64,000 bases of DNA from Darksidea phi (Eukaryota > Ascomycota > Dothideomycetes > Pleosporales > Lentitheciaceae), in the NCBI GenBank assembly GCA_030770425.1, contig JASJFT010000036.1:186001-250000 (forward strand), given 5' to 3'. A program made the position numbers and the translations under genes. The notes below the pieces were generated by a model, which had not been told where the DNA came from, made no database searches, and worked only from the letters and a program-made list of their open reading frames with translations. Shown here piece by piece: positions 1 through 10,852 of the stretch (its first letter is position 1; each line of letters opens with the position of its first letter).

Positions 1-1456
1 TCGGCGTTTCTGCATTTGTAGCACTGAACCACTCTTTGCTAGAGCGAGAGCTATCTGTCGAGTACGCGGAACCGAAAATCCAGCCTTCAGAATTGTATGG
101 TCTGCCCTCGTCGTAGTCGTTCGCGGAAGCCTTGTCTAGACTTACTAGCTTGAGCCGGATAGATTTAATTGCTAAAATGTCCGTACAGGCTGACTGCCCA
201 GATTTCGGTAGAAGGCGAACTGTATCGCCAACAGCCAACATTTCTGATCCGATATAAATACCGTGGCAATATATTTGTGCTTCTGGCCATTGTCCACGGA
301 AGCGGTGTTTGCCCAGCAATGACATAGTCGCCATGACCGTCAATGCATTCTTGATGGTGGGATGCCAGCGCTCCTCTGGGATGCGAAGGTACTGTTTCCA
401 CAGGACGAATGGCCGTGTTTGATAAATAGGGACATACTTATACCGCTTCGATATCGATTTGTTGGTATCGTTGGGGTTTGGCAATGGTTCAACTCGTACC
501 CCAGATAGGCTAACATTAGTGTCTTTCTCACCTTGGAAAGCCGCGTCTTCTGTCGTGACATTCTCTGCAGGAGCCTGGCCAACTAGTCCGGCTTGCCACG
601 TAGGCTCCCCTATGAAGGTCTCCGTATCGGGATCCCAGAACATATGCTCGCCGGTAGTCTCGTGCTGGAGCAAGTCGAGACCCTCGGGCACCTCCGCTAT
701 ATATAGTACAATGTCTCCCACCCGGGGCACCCATTGTGGTGCCGCCAGAGATCGGAGTAGACCCGGCAAAATCGACTGCTCTGCCCGCCAGTCCAAGCTC
801 ATAGGCTCGACGATCGCTTCATCTAACGTTTTGTGCACCCTCAACTTGTCGATCAGATTGCGATAGACATCAGGTGTCCCTTCCTCATCCACACGACTAG
901 CATCCATGCCTGCCAACACCTTAGGTCTGCCTTTCTGCTGGACTGGGGTCGGCACAAAAAAGGGAGCAGAGGCGGGCGTAGGCTCAGGGCCTAATTTTCG
1001 TTTAGGTGTAGATTTTGGGGAGCTGGCTCCGCTTGAGCTTCTCTTCGACGAGCTGCCGGAGCCTTCCATCTTGGGCAATACCCCGCCTTTAGTGTTGCAA
1101 ACGGTGCAGGGACAGCCAATACTACTCCCCTCATTTTCCATGAGGTACTGGAAGTGCGGAAAAAACCGATTTGGTGAATCGAAAGGCTTGTGGTCGGGAT
1201 GTCCATAGAGCCATTTATCAACATGGGAGGGTTTCGAAACACGCGGCTTCTGAAAGAGAGCGTAGCCTGCTGGTAGGCCTTCGAGAACGTAGGTTACGCC
1301 GGGTCGGGCTTCCCCTCGAGCTTTCATCCATTGCTGGCCCAACTTCTCAAGATAGAGGGTTGGCGGGTCGACGCGGGTATACGCATTGCCCACTGGTCGG
1401 TGGGTCGCATCTGCATCTGAGCCTGGCTTGAGCGGAACGACAATATGGCGTGCCAT
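1..1456 (-). CDS. clr2: Clr2-type transcriptional silencing protein, N-terminal 485 residues (partial)
   Basis: The minus strand is open without a stop from an ATG at 1456 to the window edge, giving 485 codons and no visible intron. Residues about 90-135 carry the Clr2 N-terminal signature: a histidine before DKWLYGHP, then SPNRFFPHFQYL, and a CPCTVC zinc-type cysteine cluster. A low-complexity Ser/Lys/Pro linker follows, and then a globular part with MFWDPDT, PFVLWKQYLR and a hydrophobic beta-rich stretch typical of the Clr2 core. In fission yeast Clr2 is a subunit of SHREC, the Snf2/HDAC complex that silences heterochromatin; this role is inferred by family only. The C-terminus lies outside the window. 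It is divergent from the membrane-protein gene at 2637. Confidence 0.85.
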   Translation of the reverse strand, partial: MARHIVVPLKPGSDADATHRPVGNAYTRVDPPTLYLEKLGQQWMKARGEARPGVTYVLEGLPAGYALFQKPRVSKPSHVDKWLYGHPDHKPFDSPNRFFPHFQYLMENEGSSIGCPCTVCNTKGGVLPKMEGSGSSSKRSSSGASSPKSTPKRKLGPEPTPASAPFFVPTPVQQKGRPKVLAGMDASRVDEEGTPDVYRNLIDKLRVHKTLDEAIVEPMSLDWRAEQSILPGLLRSLAAPQWVPRVGDIVLYIAEVPEGLDLLQHETTGEHMFWDPDTETFIGEPTWQAGLVGQAPAENVTTEDAAFQGEKDTNVSLSGVRVEPLPNPNDTNKSISKRYKYVPIYQTRPFVLWKQYLRIPEERWHPTIKNALTVMATMSLLGKHRFRGQWPEAQIYCHGIYIGSEMLAVGDTVRLLPKSGQSACTDILAIKSIRLKLVSLDKASANDYDEGRPYNSEGWIFGSAYSTDSSRSSKEWFSATNAETP

Positions 1457-2636
1457 GGTGACTAGACGTTGTTGTCAAGGACAAGGCTGCTGTTCGGTGA
1501 TAGCTGTCCGTGTCGTTGACAGCCGAGGCAGTAGTCCGTCGGTGAAGTTGGAAGGTGAGTTACAACAGGCTGGGTGTCTGGTCGATATGGGCTACCGTTA
1601 AGTATCTGTTAAGTATCTTTGGGTATCGTTTAGGTATGCTAAGTGTCGCTGGCAGGTGAGTCCATAGCCAGTGCCAAGAGTGTTCATTGGACAAAATGTG
1701 TGACTGTGTAGCGTGAGGGCCGGCGCGTGGTCGTTGCGTTTGAACACATCGGGACCGACTGTGAATGTAGAATGCCTGCGGTCATGTACCTTTACTGTGC
1801 GGCGACAGCACGTGAGTGCAGCGCTGCTCCCATTCCCATTCCCATTCCTAAGAGAGAACGCACTTTGGGCAGTTGGGCTTGGCAAAAGCATTTGCTGTTA
1901 GCGAGTGGGGCCATCAAACATCGAAGCCCCTGCATTCTCCATCCCAGTGCATGCAGGAACAGCGTTTGAACGAGTCGTGAACCCTGTGGCATGATGGCGT
2001 GACGATAACATATACCACAATCCGCGCGGCCACGCTTCATCACCTTGCTGGCGGCCCGACTATCGATTCACACAACCTGAAACACATACTCAGCGCGCTC
2101 GGCGTCCTCAGCGGCTCCAGCCAGCCCGTATCCCGTATCCATTTGCTCCTCTCCAATCAGAAGCATGGGCTGGGGTGCATCAGCACCAGCCGGATGGCGT
2201 CCGGAAGCAGCTCCGTGCAGCCATGCTAGCTCTTTTCCGGTCGCTACACCATTGCCTTCGTCGCAAAGCTCGTCTTTCTAGGCTGGAACGGGAGATGGCG
2301 AAAGCCCATCACCCGCGCCATGCTGTACAAGGTTTCCACGTGCGGCCGGAGCCTGCAGCGTGGCATGCCCCAGCGCGGAGCGCCCACCGCGATGTGCTTC
2401 CCGAGCCCGCCGGTGTCCTTCTCTTCACTTCATCCCTTCTTAGCTCGCCATCGAATCTACATCCTCACCATGTGGAATCACCGCTATTAAAAGGGAGACA
2501 TCATGGACTACTAGAGCGCCACTTGCGATCAACGGCCGCCATTGAGCGTGCATAGAGCATCGACAGCCCGCGGAACCCATCATACCGTCAGCTCCTTCCA
2601 AGACACACCCAACAATCATCGGACCGCGCCCCCGCC
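1457..2636. promoter_or_regulatory. Divergent intergenic region between clr2-like and membrane-protein genes
   Basis: This 1.2-kb stretch must hold both promoters. Short open frames here have no family resemblance. A small tandem CCCATT repeat lies at 1829-1848, and a cluster of imperfect TAAGTATC-like words at 1598-1640. I see no gene. Confidence 0.4.
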
Positions 2637-3904
2637 ATGGCTTTCTGGAAAGGCCTCAGGACTTCACACCAACAGCTTGCCGAGGAGCCGCAAACAAAAC
2701 GCATCTCAACACCAGCCGGCCGACGCCTTTCCGTCATCATCGAAAATGGAAGCACAGAGTCGCATGCCGCAAAAGCGCGTGAATCTCACAGGACATCCGT
2801 ACACAAGAGTGGCCTAAGTCTTGCCCTCGCAGAGGCTCCGCGGGAGAGCATGGAGGAGAGGAGCGGGAATTCGAGTGGTTACAGCTACAGTGTGTGGAGT
2901 GATGGCGAGAAGAGATTTGCTGCGCTGAGAAATCACAAGCAGATTGCGAAGAGAGGTGGTTGGAGAAAGTTGGCTATAGTACTGATTATACTACTAATCA
3001 TCACAATAGCATTGGCGGTCGGGCTACCCCTCGGGCTGAAGAAGAAGTCGAATGGGTAAGACGAGAGCACCGCGAATTCAAAAAGAGATAGGGTGGATCA
3101 CTAACATCCGATAGGCCTTCCTCTTCTTCTAATGCATCGCAACCAGACTCCACCTCTGGAACACCAGCTGCACCGTCATCTCCTTCCTCACCTTTATCTC
3201 CATCATCTCCATCCTCATCCTCGGCCTCTTCTGTACCATCTGATTTCCCCCTCGGTACCTACTCTCTCGTGACCTTCCTCGACACCATCCAAACAAACTG
3301 CACCGCCATACCCTCAACCTGGACATGCTACCCCTACACCGACTACTATACCGACATCTCCAAGTCCTCTGCCACCTTCAATTGGGTGATATCCGGCTCC
3401 AAAGGCGCCTACAAGATCTCTTCAACTGAGAACCCCTTCTCTATCTCTTTCAAGAATGCTGAGCTGGAACTGCTAGATGAAGGCAAGGAAAAGGAAAGAT
3501 ACAAATTTCAGATCTCGCAGATGAAGACTGTCAGCCCGAGTTCGAGCCTGACGGACGATGGTACGGAGGTGGAGTGCGACTATGCAGATACAAATTTGCA
3601 GGCCTCTTTGTTCACCAAGATGGAGAAATCGTATCCAGACGACACGACAGGGGATGGAGATCCGAGCCACACGACATGGCCATTCGGTAATTCGATACCG
3701 GGAAATGTAGTCATGGAGTTAAAAACGCTGACTAGTGACATAGCTGTAGTTGTTGAACAATCAACAGCCGGCGGACAGAACGTTCCCAGCTGCCACACGA
3801 CATCGAATGGACACCAAGGCGACCAGATCACCGACGGCCTCGAAGCACAAGATCCGACCTCTCTCTGTTCTTGTCTGTACAAGAACTGGCATACACCTTC
3901 ATAA
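2637..3904 (+). CDS. Single-pass membrane protein with Ser-rich stalk and conserved fungal ectodomain
   Basis: Two exons are visible: 2637-3055 and 3115-3904, split by a 59-nt intron (GTAAGA, branch CTAAC, ATAG) in phase 2. The 402-residue product has a basic, disordered cytoplasmic N-terminus, one transmembrane helix at about residues 112-132 (run of I, L, V and A followed by LKKK), a Ser/Pro-rich stalk of about 40 residues, and an extracytoplasmic domain with several cysteines (NCTAIP, TWTCYPYT, EVECDY, VPSCHT, SLCSCLY). The topology looks type II. Similar ectodomains occur in uncharacterised Pezizomycotina proteins, but I know no function. The start ATG sits in a good context, and no in-frame upstream Met was chosen. 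Confidence is high that it is a gene and low on role. Confidence 0.8.
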
Positions 3905-4587
3905 CTTCTAGCCTCACCCACTTCTTCGTTGCTATTATCGATACTCGCCCCTGTTTTGTTTTTAATCCAAAAACTGTTAATGCCATTCTGCACCCGGTGT
4001 CTGCTATATATATATTTCAAGGTTGTGTGTTGCATATTCTTTATACTAGCAAGGAGTTTGGGTATGACGTTCCACCCCGTCCGTCTATCATTTGCATTTC
4101 TATCACTAAAATCTGAGAAGGGACAGGCGCACGTTTTTGGACAGCGAAGTGGAGTGTAGGAAACGGTCGATAATGTTATTACCAGTGTTCCAATTGTAAT
4201 AGACGTGTCTTATCCAGAGATGCACGCGATTTCTATCTGTGAACTACAAATTAAATGTTGTACTAGCTAGCTACAATGCTCATGTGTCAAGGGGGTATCT
4301 CCCATCCCGATTTCAAATGCAAACTCAAAACTATTGTTCTCGTAAATCCATGCCCGAAAAAGTCAATCTAACAGCAGGTATAGAACGCCCAAGCGATGCA
4401 GTTGTAGTTGCCAAATTCACACCAATCCAGTCCCACTGCGACTAAGAAAGGACCCACAAAACACCAGAGCCTCACATTGAGGCATGAGTACGGAAACGAT
4501 GACGATGACAGAGATAACCAAGGAGAGAAGGTACGATTAGCGAGTGTCAAGTCTCTACCCAGTAGAACGCGGGATCAAGATTCCTCA
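3905..4587. other. 3' intergenic region between convergent genes
   Basis: AT-richer sequence with no convincing coding frame. It should hold the 3' untranslated regions and polyadenylation sites of the two convergent genes. Confidence 0.4.
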
Positions 4588-6992
4588 TCATCCCTCCGCA
4601 AGGGCTTCGCCCAAGGCGTCAGCATCAAACTCCTCAACTCGCACCTTGACCGGCGTTTCCGGTATATCAAAGAAGCCCCATATAGGTCCACTTTGATTAA
4701 CGCCGGCTGGCCTGAGTTTCACTCTCTCCTCCTTTCTCTTCTCTTCTTTCGCATTTCTCTCCCCCTTCTTCGTTGTGTCCGCGGAAGACTGTGTTTCTGC
4801 TGATTTGGATGATGATGGGCGAGGCGAGGAAAGGTTGGATATGGTAGTCGAGGTGGTGGCCATGGGAGAGCGCCGTGTAGGTGTAGGTGTAGCGCCCCAT
4901 TTCCCGAAGACCCAGTCACCTATTTTGGTTGTAAGACCAGAGGTTTGGCGGGGGCGCGGTGTGGAACCACTACCACCAAGATTCCGTTTCTGTGGTGTTG
5001 AGAGGGTAGAGTAAAGAAGCGAGCGATTGAGAGTACTACTATCAAGATTGCGTCTACTGATACTAGCAGTCGCGGTAGCAGTCCAAGGCGTGAGTTCGGG
5101 CTGTATAGAGTTTGCGCCGCCGGGGGTTCCGAAGCGGGATGAGGTGGAGAGGAATAGTTGGGAGGGACGTGATTGGAGGGTGTGGATATCCATCCCGGAT
5201 ATTGAGATGAGGGATTCGTGTGAAACTGCGCGCCGGAGGGTGGGACGCACTTGTGTCATTGGAGAGAGGAGGTCGTCGTCGATGTCTTCTTCCTTCGGCG
5301 AAGTCAGGGACTGAGGATCGGGACTTGGACTAGATAGAGCAGCATCTTCGTTCTCTTCCGGAATGGCAGGTTGCGGTGGGATCAAAGGAGATAGTGTGAA
5401 GACGTCGTTGGCCAGAGAGTTTGCCGGACTGACCGCTGAAATAATAGCTGTGGCCGGGCTACTCTTAGTAGTTATGGAGATTGGCGTGCTCACGCTGCGA
5501 ATGGTAGAGAGACTTGGTGGCTTCAAGCTCTGACTCTTCTTCCGGTGGTGATGGAATACGTCATTTGGGCCGAATGGTTTGGATGGCGCAAACATGGGTG
5601 ACTGTAAATCAACTGAATCCGACGGACTAGTCGGACGCGAAGAGTCATCTTGAACGTCACTAAAGACGCGGTCATAGATAGATCCACGGTGGGATATGGA
5701 ACGGGGCGAGCTAGGGAGTGATGGAGCAAGCGTTGTGGCATTTGACCAACGGTTCGTGTTGGGTACTGTGACGGCAGTTTGTGACATGATGACTGCTTGG
5801 GCAGAGGTATCGGCTTGCACAGGAGGAGTGAAGTGTCCCGACGTAAGACTGAAGCGCTTCTTCCTGGGTCGGCGATGAGCCTGAGCCTTTGGTGTATTGG
5901 GCGCTGGTGTAGAGCCGTGATAATGGTGGTGTATGTGTAGCTCTTGGTTGAAGAGCGCCTCACCTCCTAGCTCTTTCTGTAAGGTCGGAGTTGCAGCATC
6001 TGAGCTCGCAATCTCTTCAGAGGGGGTGGTGGCTACAGGTTGGTGAACTTGCAACTGCTCCCGTAGTCGTTCGACCTCCTCGTTCGAGTTCAAGAGCATT
6101 TCGCGGAGCTCTAGGATTCCATGCTGAAGATTTGCGTTGTCAAGCAAGATGTCCTTAACAAAGTGCGAGACGACGTTCGTGCCGCCCTTGTCATGCCCTG
6201 CTTTTGCCTTCAACCTTCCCACAACCGTCGTCAGCTCTCCCTCGACAGCCATCCTCCGCTCCATACGTGCGACAACCTCGACATGGCGTTCGCGCTCCTC
6301 CCGTGCCTCTTTCTCAATGCGGTCAATCTGGTCCTGAAGGTCTGCAATCGTGGCTTCAGCTCTCCTCCATCTCTGCACGGCCGTCCTCTCGTCCCAAGTT
6401 TTCACGTCCAAGCTCGAGTGCAGCTGGCTCTGCTCCCTCTCCAAATCGATCAACTGCCGCTCCAGGCTCTGCGTCCTTGCTGCCAGTAAACTCAGCCGCT
6501 GAATCTCTTCCTCGGTGGAATGGAGCGTATCCGTAAGCGCCTGGACATGCGCATCTGACGTTGCGACAGCCTCGTTCAATTGCTCCAACTGGTCCAACAG
6601 ATCGCGGTTGGCCTTGATCGTCTGTGCATTTTGGGCCTCGAGTTCGAGCTTCTGCTGCTCTAGGCTCTCGATGGTGGAGAGCATATGCTTGCGCTCGCGC
6701 TCGGAGTCGGCAACATAGGTTTCATGGCGGATGAGTAGAGCCTGCAGAGCAAAGGTCAGACATGGCGCCTCGTCGAAGTACATGAGCGTGTGGGGCTCGG
6801 AGGCCAAAGGCAGACACAAGCAGCGGCAAGAGGAAGTAGACAAGTGCATACCTGACCTAACGACGCAGCCCTGGACACATCCCGCTCCAAGCCCTCCAGC
6901 AACCTCCCATTGTGCGCCAAGAAAGCACAGTCGCTGCTCCCACAGCAACACTGCGGAATGCTACTGCTGTGCCTCGCTATCGCGATATCCAT
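4588..6992 (-). CDS. Cys-cluster plus coiled-coil cytoskeletal-type protein, Ser/Pro-rich C-terminus
   Basis: Exon 1 is 6992-6852 (47 codons) and exon 2 is 6741-4588; the 110-nt intron is in phase 0 (GTATGC ... CTGCAG). The predicted 764-residue protein starts with a conserved cluster PQCCCGSSDCAFLAHN, then a long coiled coil to about residue 260 rich in E, Q, L and R, followed by a low-complexity Ser/Thr/Pro region. It ends with a short conserved-looking motif around PIWGFFDIPETP. The same cysteine cluster followed by LLEGLE and a coiled coil is familiar from uncharacterised filamentous-fungal proteins; I do not know a named function. A later Met at 6951 in another frame gives a longer open frame, but it lacks the cysteine motif continuity and is rejected. 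Confidence 0.8.
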
Positions 6993-7658
6993 GGAGCTGG
7001 CCTATCGCTGGGCGCTATAGCGAAGAAATTCGGCAACGTTGTACGGTAGACGTCGCGCATGCTCGGTGGTAATGGGGCGGTGGTGGTGAGTGAAAGCCGT
7101 CTGCTGCGTGGAGGACGAGGGAGAGGAGGGGTGAGTCGATGGGGGGTGTGCACATGTTTGGTGCTGCGTGCCTGACCATTCCAAGCTTGACAACAGGCGA
7201 GATCCCTGCACGCTCAATCCCCGCCCGGACCAGCCACCCGATTTTCTTGTCGGCCGTCTCTTCCATGACCAGACGATTGGAGCAACGTTTCGCGTTTGCG
7301 GCATGCTGCGCGTGGACACACCTACGACCCGCTGCCGGCCACGTTGTTTATTTGGATGCACTCTGCTGCGCACGACGTCAGCGGTACCGCGCGCTGCTTC
7401 GGGTAAGGCTCGTCACAGTCTGCACATGTGAGATTGCCTGTGAGATTGCCCGCGAGATGGGTCCGTTCTCGCCGTCTGTCGCCCGATTCGGACTTCTCTT
7501 TTGGCGCTTCCCTATACGGTTAGACCATGTGAGGATGATGAGTAGACGAAGACGACCATTCGAAGGTATAAAGGTGTGAGATGGGAGCTCAAGACATCTG
7601 TGGCCTGTGTTTCTCTGTGGCTGTCGGCCCAGCATACATACTTCCATAGAATCCCATC
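6993..7658. promoter_or_regulatory. Divergent promoter region
   Basis: Sequence between two divergent genes. Short frames on both strands overlap each other and look non-coding. A TATA-like GGTATAAAGG lies at about 7564, some 90 bases before the ATG at 7659. Confidence 0.4.
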
Positions 7659-8132
7659 ATGTCGTTGATCCAAGCACTATCCCGTCTGGCGCCAAGGACT
7701 GCAACCCTCCGGTTAACTACCATCACCAAAGTCCGACCACCGATACAAAACCAGGGCCAAGTCCTCCTTCAAGCACCACACCACCGCAATTTCAGCCAAG
7801 CTCCTCCCACAGAACCTTCCCAAAAACCACCGTTCCCATCCACAAACCCCTCTGTGAACGACCCGTCCCAACCCTCCTTCAACCTCTTCGCCCAGATAAA
7901 GAAGCTACCTCGTCCTGCGCGCTACACCTTGTACACGGGTTTCGCCCTCTTGGTAGCTGGGGAGACCACTTTCTGGAGCAACTTGATATATGCGAAATGG
8001 TTTGCGAAGGGGGAGCAGAAAGAGGAGGCGGATTTGTTACTGGAGCGGTTTGGAGAGGCGGTGAGAGGTTATAGGGTCAGGTGGATGAAGAACTATGGGG
8101 ATTATTGGGGTGCTGGGATTTGGGGGCTATAG
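7659..8132 (+). CDS. Small mitochondrial inner-membrane-type protein, 157 aa
   Basis: A single-exon frame of 157 codons. The first 45 residues are rich in R, S, T and hydrophobic residues and lack acids, as in a mitochondrial presequence (RLAPRTATLRLTTITKVR; RNFSQAP near a likely cleavage site). A Pro-rich linker follows, then a probable membrane segment (TLYTGFALLVAGETTFWSNLIY) and a conserved-looking amphipathic tail ending DYWGAGIWGL. I do not recognise a named family. The tail resembles short conserved fungal proteins of unknown role. A mitochondrial location is inferred from the N-terminus only. Confidence 0.72.
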   Translation: MSLIQALSRLAPRTATLRLTTITKVRPPIQNQGQVLLQAPHHRNFSQAPPTEPSQKPPFPSTNPSVNDPSQPSFNLFAQIKKLPRPARYTLYTGFALLVAGETTFWSNLIYAKWFAKGEQKEEADLLLERFGEAVRGYRVRWMKNYGDYWGAGIWGL

Positions 8133-8381
8133 AAGAAGGGGTTGGCGTTATGGGATAGACAGTGTGGCCTTTTGGGCGATACTCCGCTCTGTTGTTCAAG
8201 CTCGTAGAAGGGTTGGACAGGGTTGAATCTCCTTGTTTTCTTTTATTTGACGTTGAGTCGTGTGTATCTGACCGTTGCGGTCAGGCAATCAACCAATATG
8301 CCGCCCATGCCCGAAAGTTGACGACCAAACCCACCGTGCCGTTAATTATTTAGATCTGACACCACAACCATGCTACCTCCC

Positions 8382-10299
8382 TCACTCCTCAGGGTTCATA
8401 TTCTCATCGACCCCGAACTCATCCACAATCCATGCACAAAACTTCTCCCACCTTGATATCCACTCCTTCAGCCTCTTTGCCCGGGTCCCTTTCCCCATTG
8501 TCCCATCCTTGATATCCTGCACCCACTCTTTCTGGTTATAGTCCTCAAAGCTCGCCCAGCGCACGCTATTCTCAGCCAGCGAGCCTAGACCTTCGAGTCC
8601 AAGGTTCTCCCAGCCTTGCAGTGCTTGCCAGAAATCATGGGACATGCCGGACACGCCTTGGCCAAGAATCGTGGGGTCGTCATTGCTGAGTGAGCAGGGT
8701 ACCCCGCGGGATAGCAGCGCGGGGAGAGGATGGCTCATGATACTGCCGCAGAGGCGGAGGACTTCGTTTGAGACGGGACAGCTTTCAATCAAGATCTTCT
8801 TCTCTTTGACCATGTCGATGAGAAGCGGGTGCTTGTACAATGAGAAGCCGTGCCCAATTCTGCGCGTCCCGAGGAGGATAGCATCAAATAGATTCTCGTC
8901 TACGGAATCGCCGTCGCCGAGGGTTTCACCCGCGTGGAAGAAGAACGGGATGTCAACGCCGTGCTCTGCGCAGTTTTTGCGAAAGTAGAAAAGTTCTGGA
9001 GCAAGGTCGGCAAGAGAGCGGCCTAGATCTTCTTGGCCAACGAGGTCGTAGCCGGCGATCAGCTCGGGGAATTCAAGTTTCATTTCGATGCATTGCTTCA
9101 TGCCTGAGTGACTTGTTAGCGAGGCTCTTGTTACGAGCAGACCGCGAAGGCGTTCTAGAAGCTAGGATTCCGAGATTCTGTTGCCCTTCCTAGGCCGGAT
9201 GAGTCCGTGTGTAATACGTTAAACGGTACTCACTGTCAATGACTTGATGCTTGCCAAAAGCACGAATGGTTGTCCAAATCATCCGAGCGCCCCAGAAGTC
9301 TTTTCCCTCCTCAGACGCTTTGAACTCTTCAATCTCATCCTCCATATGCTTTAACATATTGAAGAAATCCTCGTCCCAATCTTCCTTTCCAAGGCTTCGG
9401 TATGGCGTGTAGAAAGCTGATCGCATGTCCACGTAGAATACGCCGTCATCCAGCAAAGTCTTGCACATTCTTCGAATGAATTTGCGGAAAATTGGTTCGT
9501 AATATATGATCGAGCCTAAAATGGGAAAGCAAGATACAAACTTTCGCCAGACCTCATTCGGTCCTTCGTGATGTTTTAGGTGTTCCTCTGCAGTAATGGA
9601 GGTGCGTGATCGAACCCATTCGATGAACCCTGTTCGACCTCCATCGGGAAAATCATCCGCGGCTGATGTCAATGGCACTTCTACATTCGGCTCGTAAGTC
9701 TCGCTCCATATCGAGACATCGTTCTTTGCTTTGGTCTCCGAATATGTGAACGAAAAGCCCGTCTTAAGCCTTGCTTGCTCACAGGATAGCGGCTGGTCAC
9801 TCCTTATGCATACACCTTTAGTAGCAAACGCCTCTTCAAGCACCCAGTCTAGGTCAACCATAGCCTCGAGATGACAATGGAGTAGTGCTCCCTTCGGCAT
9901 TTTCTTGACAATCTGCCACAGTTTGCTCTTTTCCATTCGGTCCTTGGCGATATTGAACATCATTCCGGGAAAGACGTCAACATACTGGCTCATGAGACTG
10001 TCTTCATACGCTTTAGTCCAGAGGGTCTGCTGCTCAGCGAAGCGTATCTGAGAGACTATTGCGCATGCTTCCGATGCGATTGGTGATAGGTTCTGCCGAA
10101 AGAGGTGGTCTGGATGTGGTCAGACGTCACACTAAGTACTGTATATTCCTTTGATCCACCGACCGCTTCGTTGCTTCTTTTCCTGCTCCACCAATGCATC
10201 TCGTCCTGAGAGATACTTTTGGATGAAAGGATCACTGAGGCTTGGGACCCCCTCGGCTTGCTCCCAGTCTTCATCCATTGCGTTCTGGTCTGGCGACAT
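8382..10299 (-). CDS. Adenosine deaminase, ADGF/ADA2 (CECR1-like) family
   Basis: Three exons: 10299-10164, 10109-9234 and 9103-8382, joined by 54-nt and 130-nt introns (phase 1 each), giving 577 residues. Family marks are GALLHCHLEAMVDLDW near residue 120 (HxH zinc ligands), FYVDMRSAFYTPYR, IAGYDLVGQED, FFHAGETLGDGD near 393 (zinc His and catalytic Glu), GTRRIGHGF, ESCPVSNEVL and SNDDP (zinc Asp). The expected reaction is adenosine to inosine plus ammonia. Animal ADGF proteins are secreted, but no signal peptide is visible here, so an intracellular role is likely. A second in-frame Met at 10278 (MDEDWEQAEGVP) may be the true start. It is divergent from ATG2. Confidence 0.88.
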
Positions 10300-10852
10300 C
10301 CTGGCTGCACAAAGCCTAATGAAAGTATGCCAATAATTACGAGATAGAGGTGAAGATAGGTGCTCAGACTGACCACGGAAGCCTTCTGCCTTTATGGCGG
10401 TGCTGACGTAATATCCCGATACGGACTAGGCTTATCATGGATAGCCGCGGGGAAGCTGGTGACTTGAGCATGCAGGCAGCATCATCCGCCACCGATTCAC
10501 TGCCACACGTCCGCCCTATTTCTCCTCGTGATCGTATACGTCGCCCAGTTGACGAGTTGCTGCTCGCCACAACATTTCTCGCTAACCCCCCCTAACGCAC
10601 CGCAAACGACCTTGGTCTCCTCCGTTTACCTCCCGCAGGTCTACTGTAGGTGACAGGAGCAAACTCTGGAAACCTTACAACCTTCGCCAAGTATTCACTT
10701 TCCTGACAGGGGGAGCTACGACATAACCCTATTCCTCGCCATCACCTCGAGTACCGGACTGGACTAGACAGTACTTATGGAGTGTACTTTGGCGCAGCGG
10801 TAGGCTTAACTTACCTACATCGCACTGAGGGTCTTGACGCCACTCGACCACC
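10300..10852. promoter_or_regulatory. Divergent promoter region of the ADGF and ATG2 genes
   Basis: No gene seen. The minus strand stays open, without an ATG, from about 10433 into the ADGF first exon; this is probably chance or 5' UTR. A CCCCCC run lies at 10588-10593. Confidence 0.4.

Noticed and set aside
6852..6951. Alternative first exon read through the coiled-coil gene's intron
   Set aside because: It gives an unlikely Cys/Leu-rich start; splicing 6851-6742 restores the conserved SLGQALLIRHE join.
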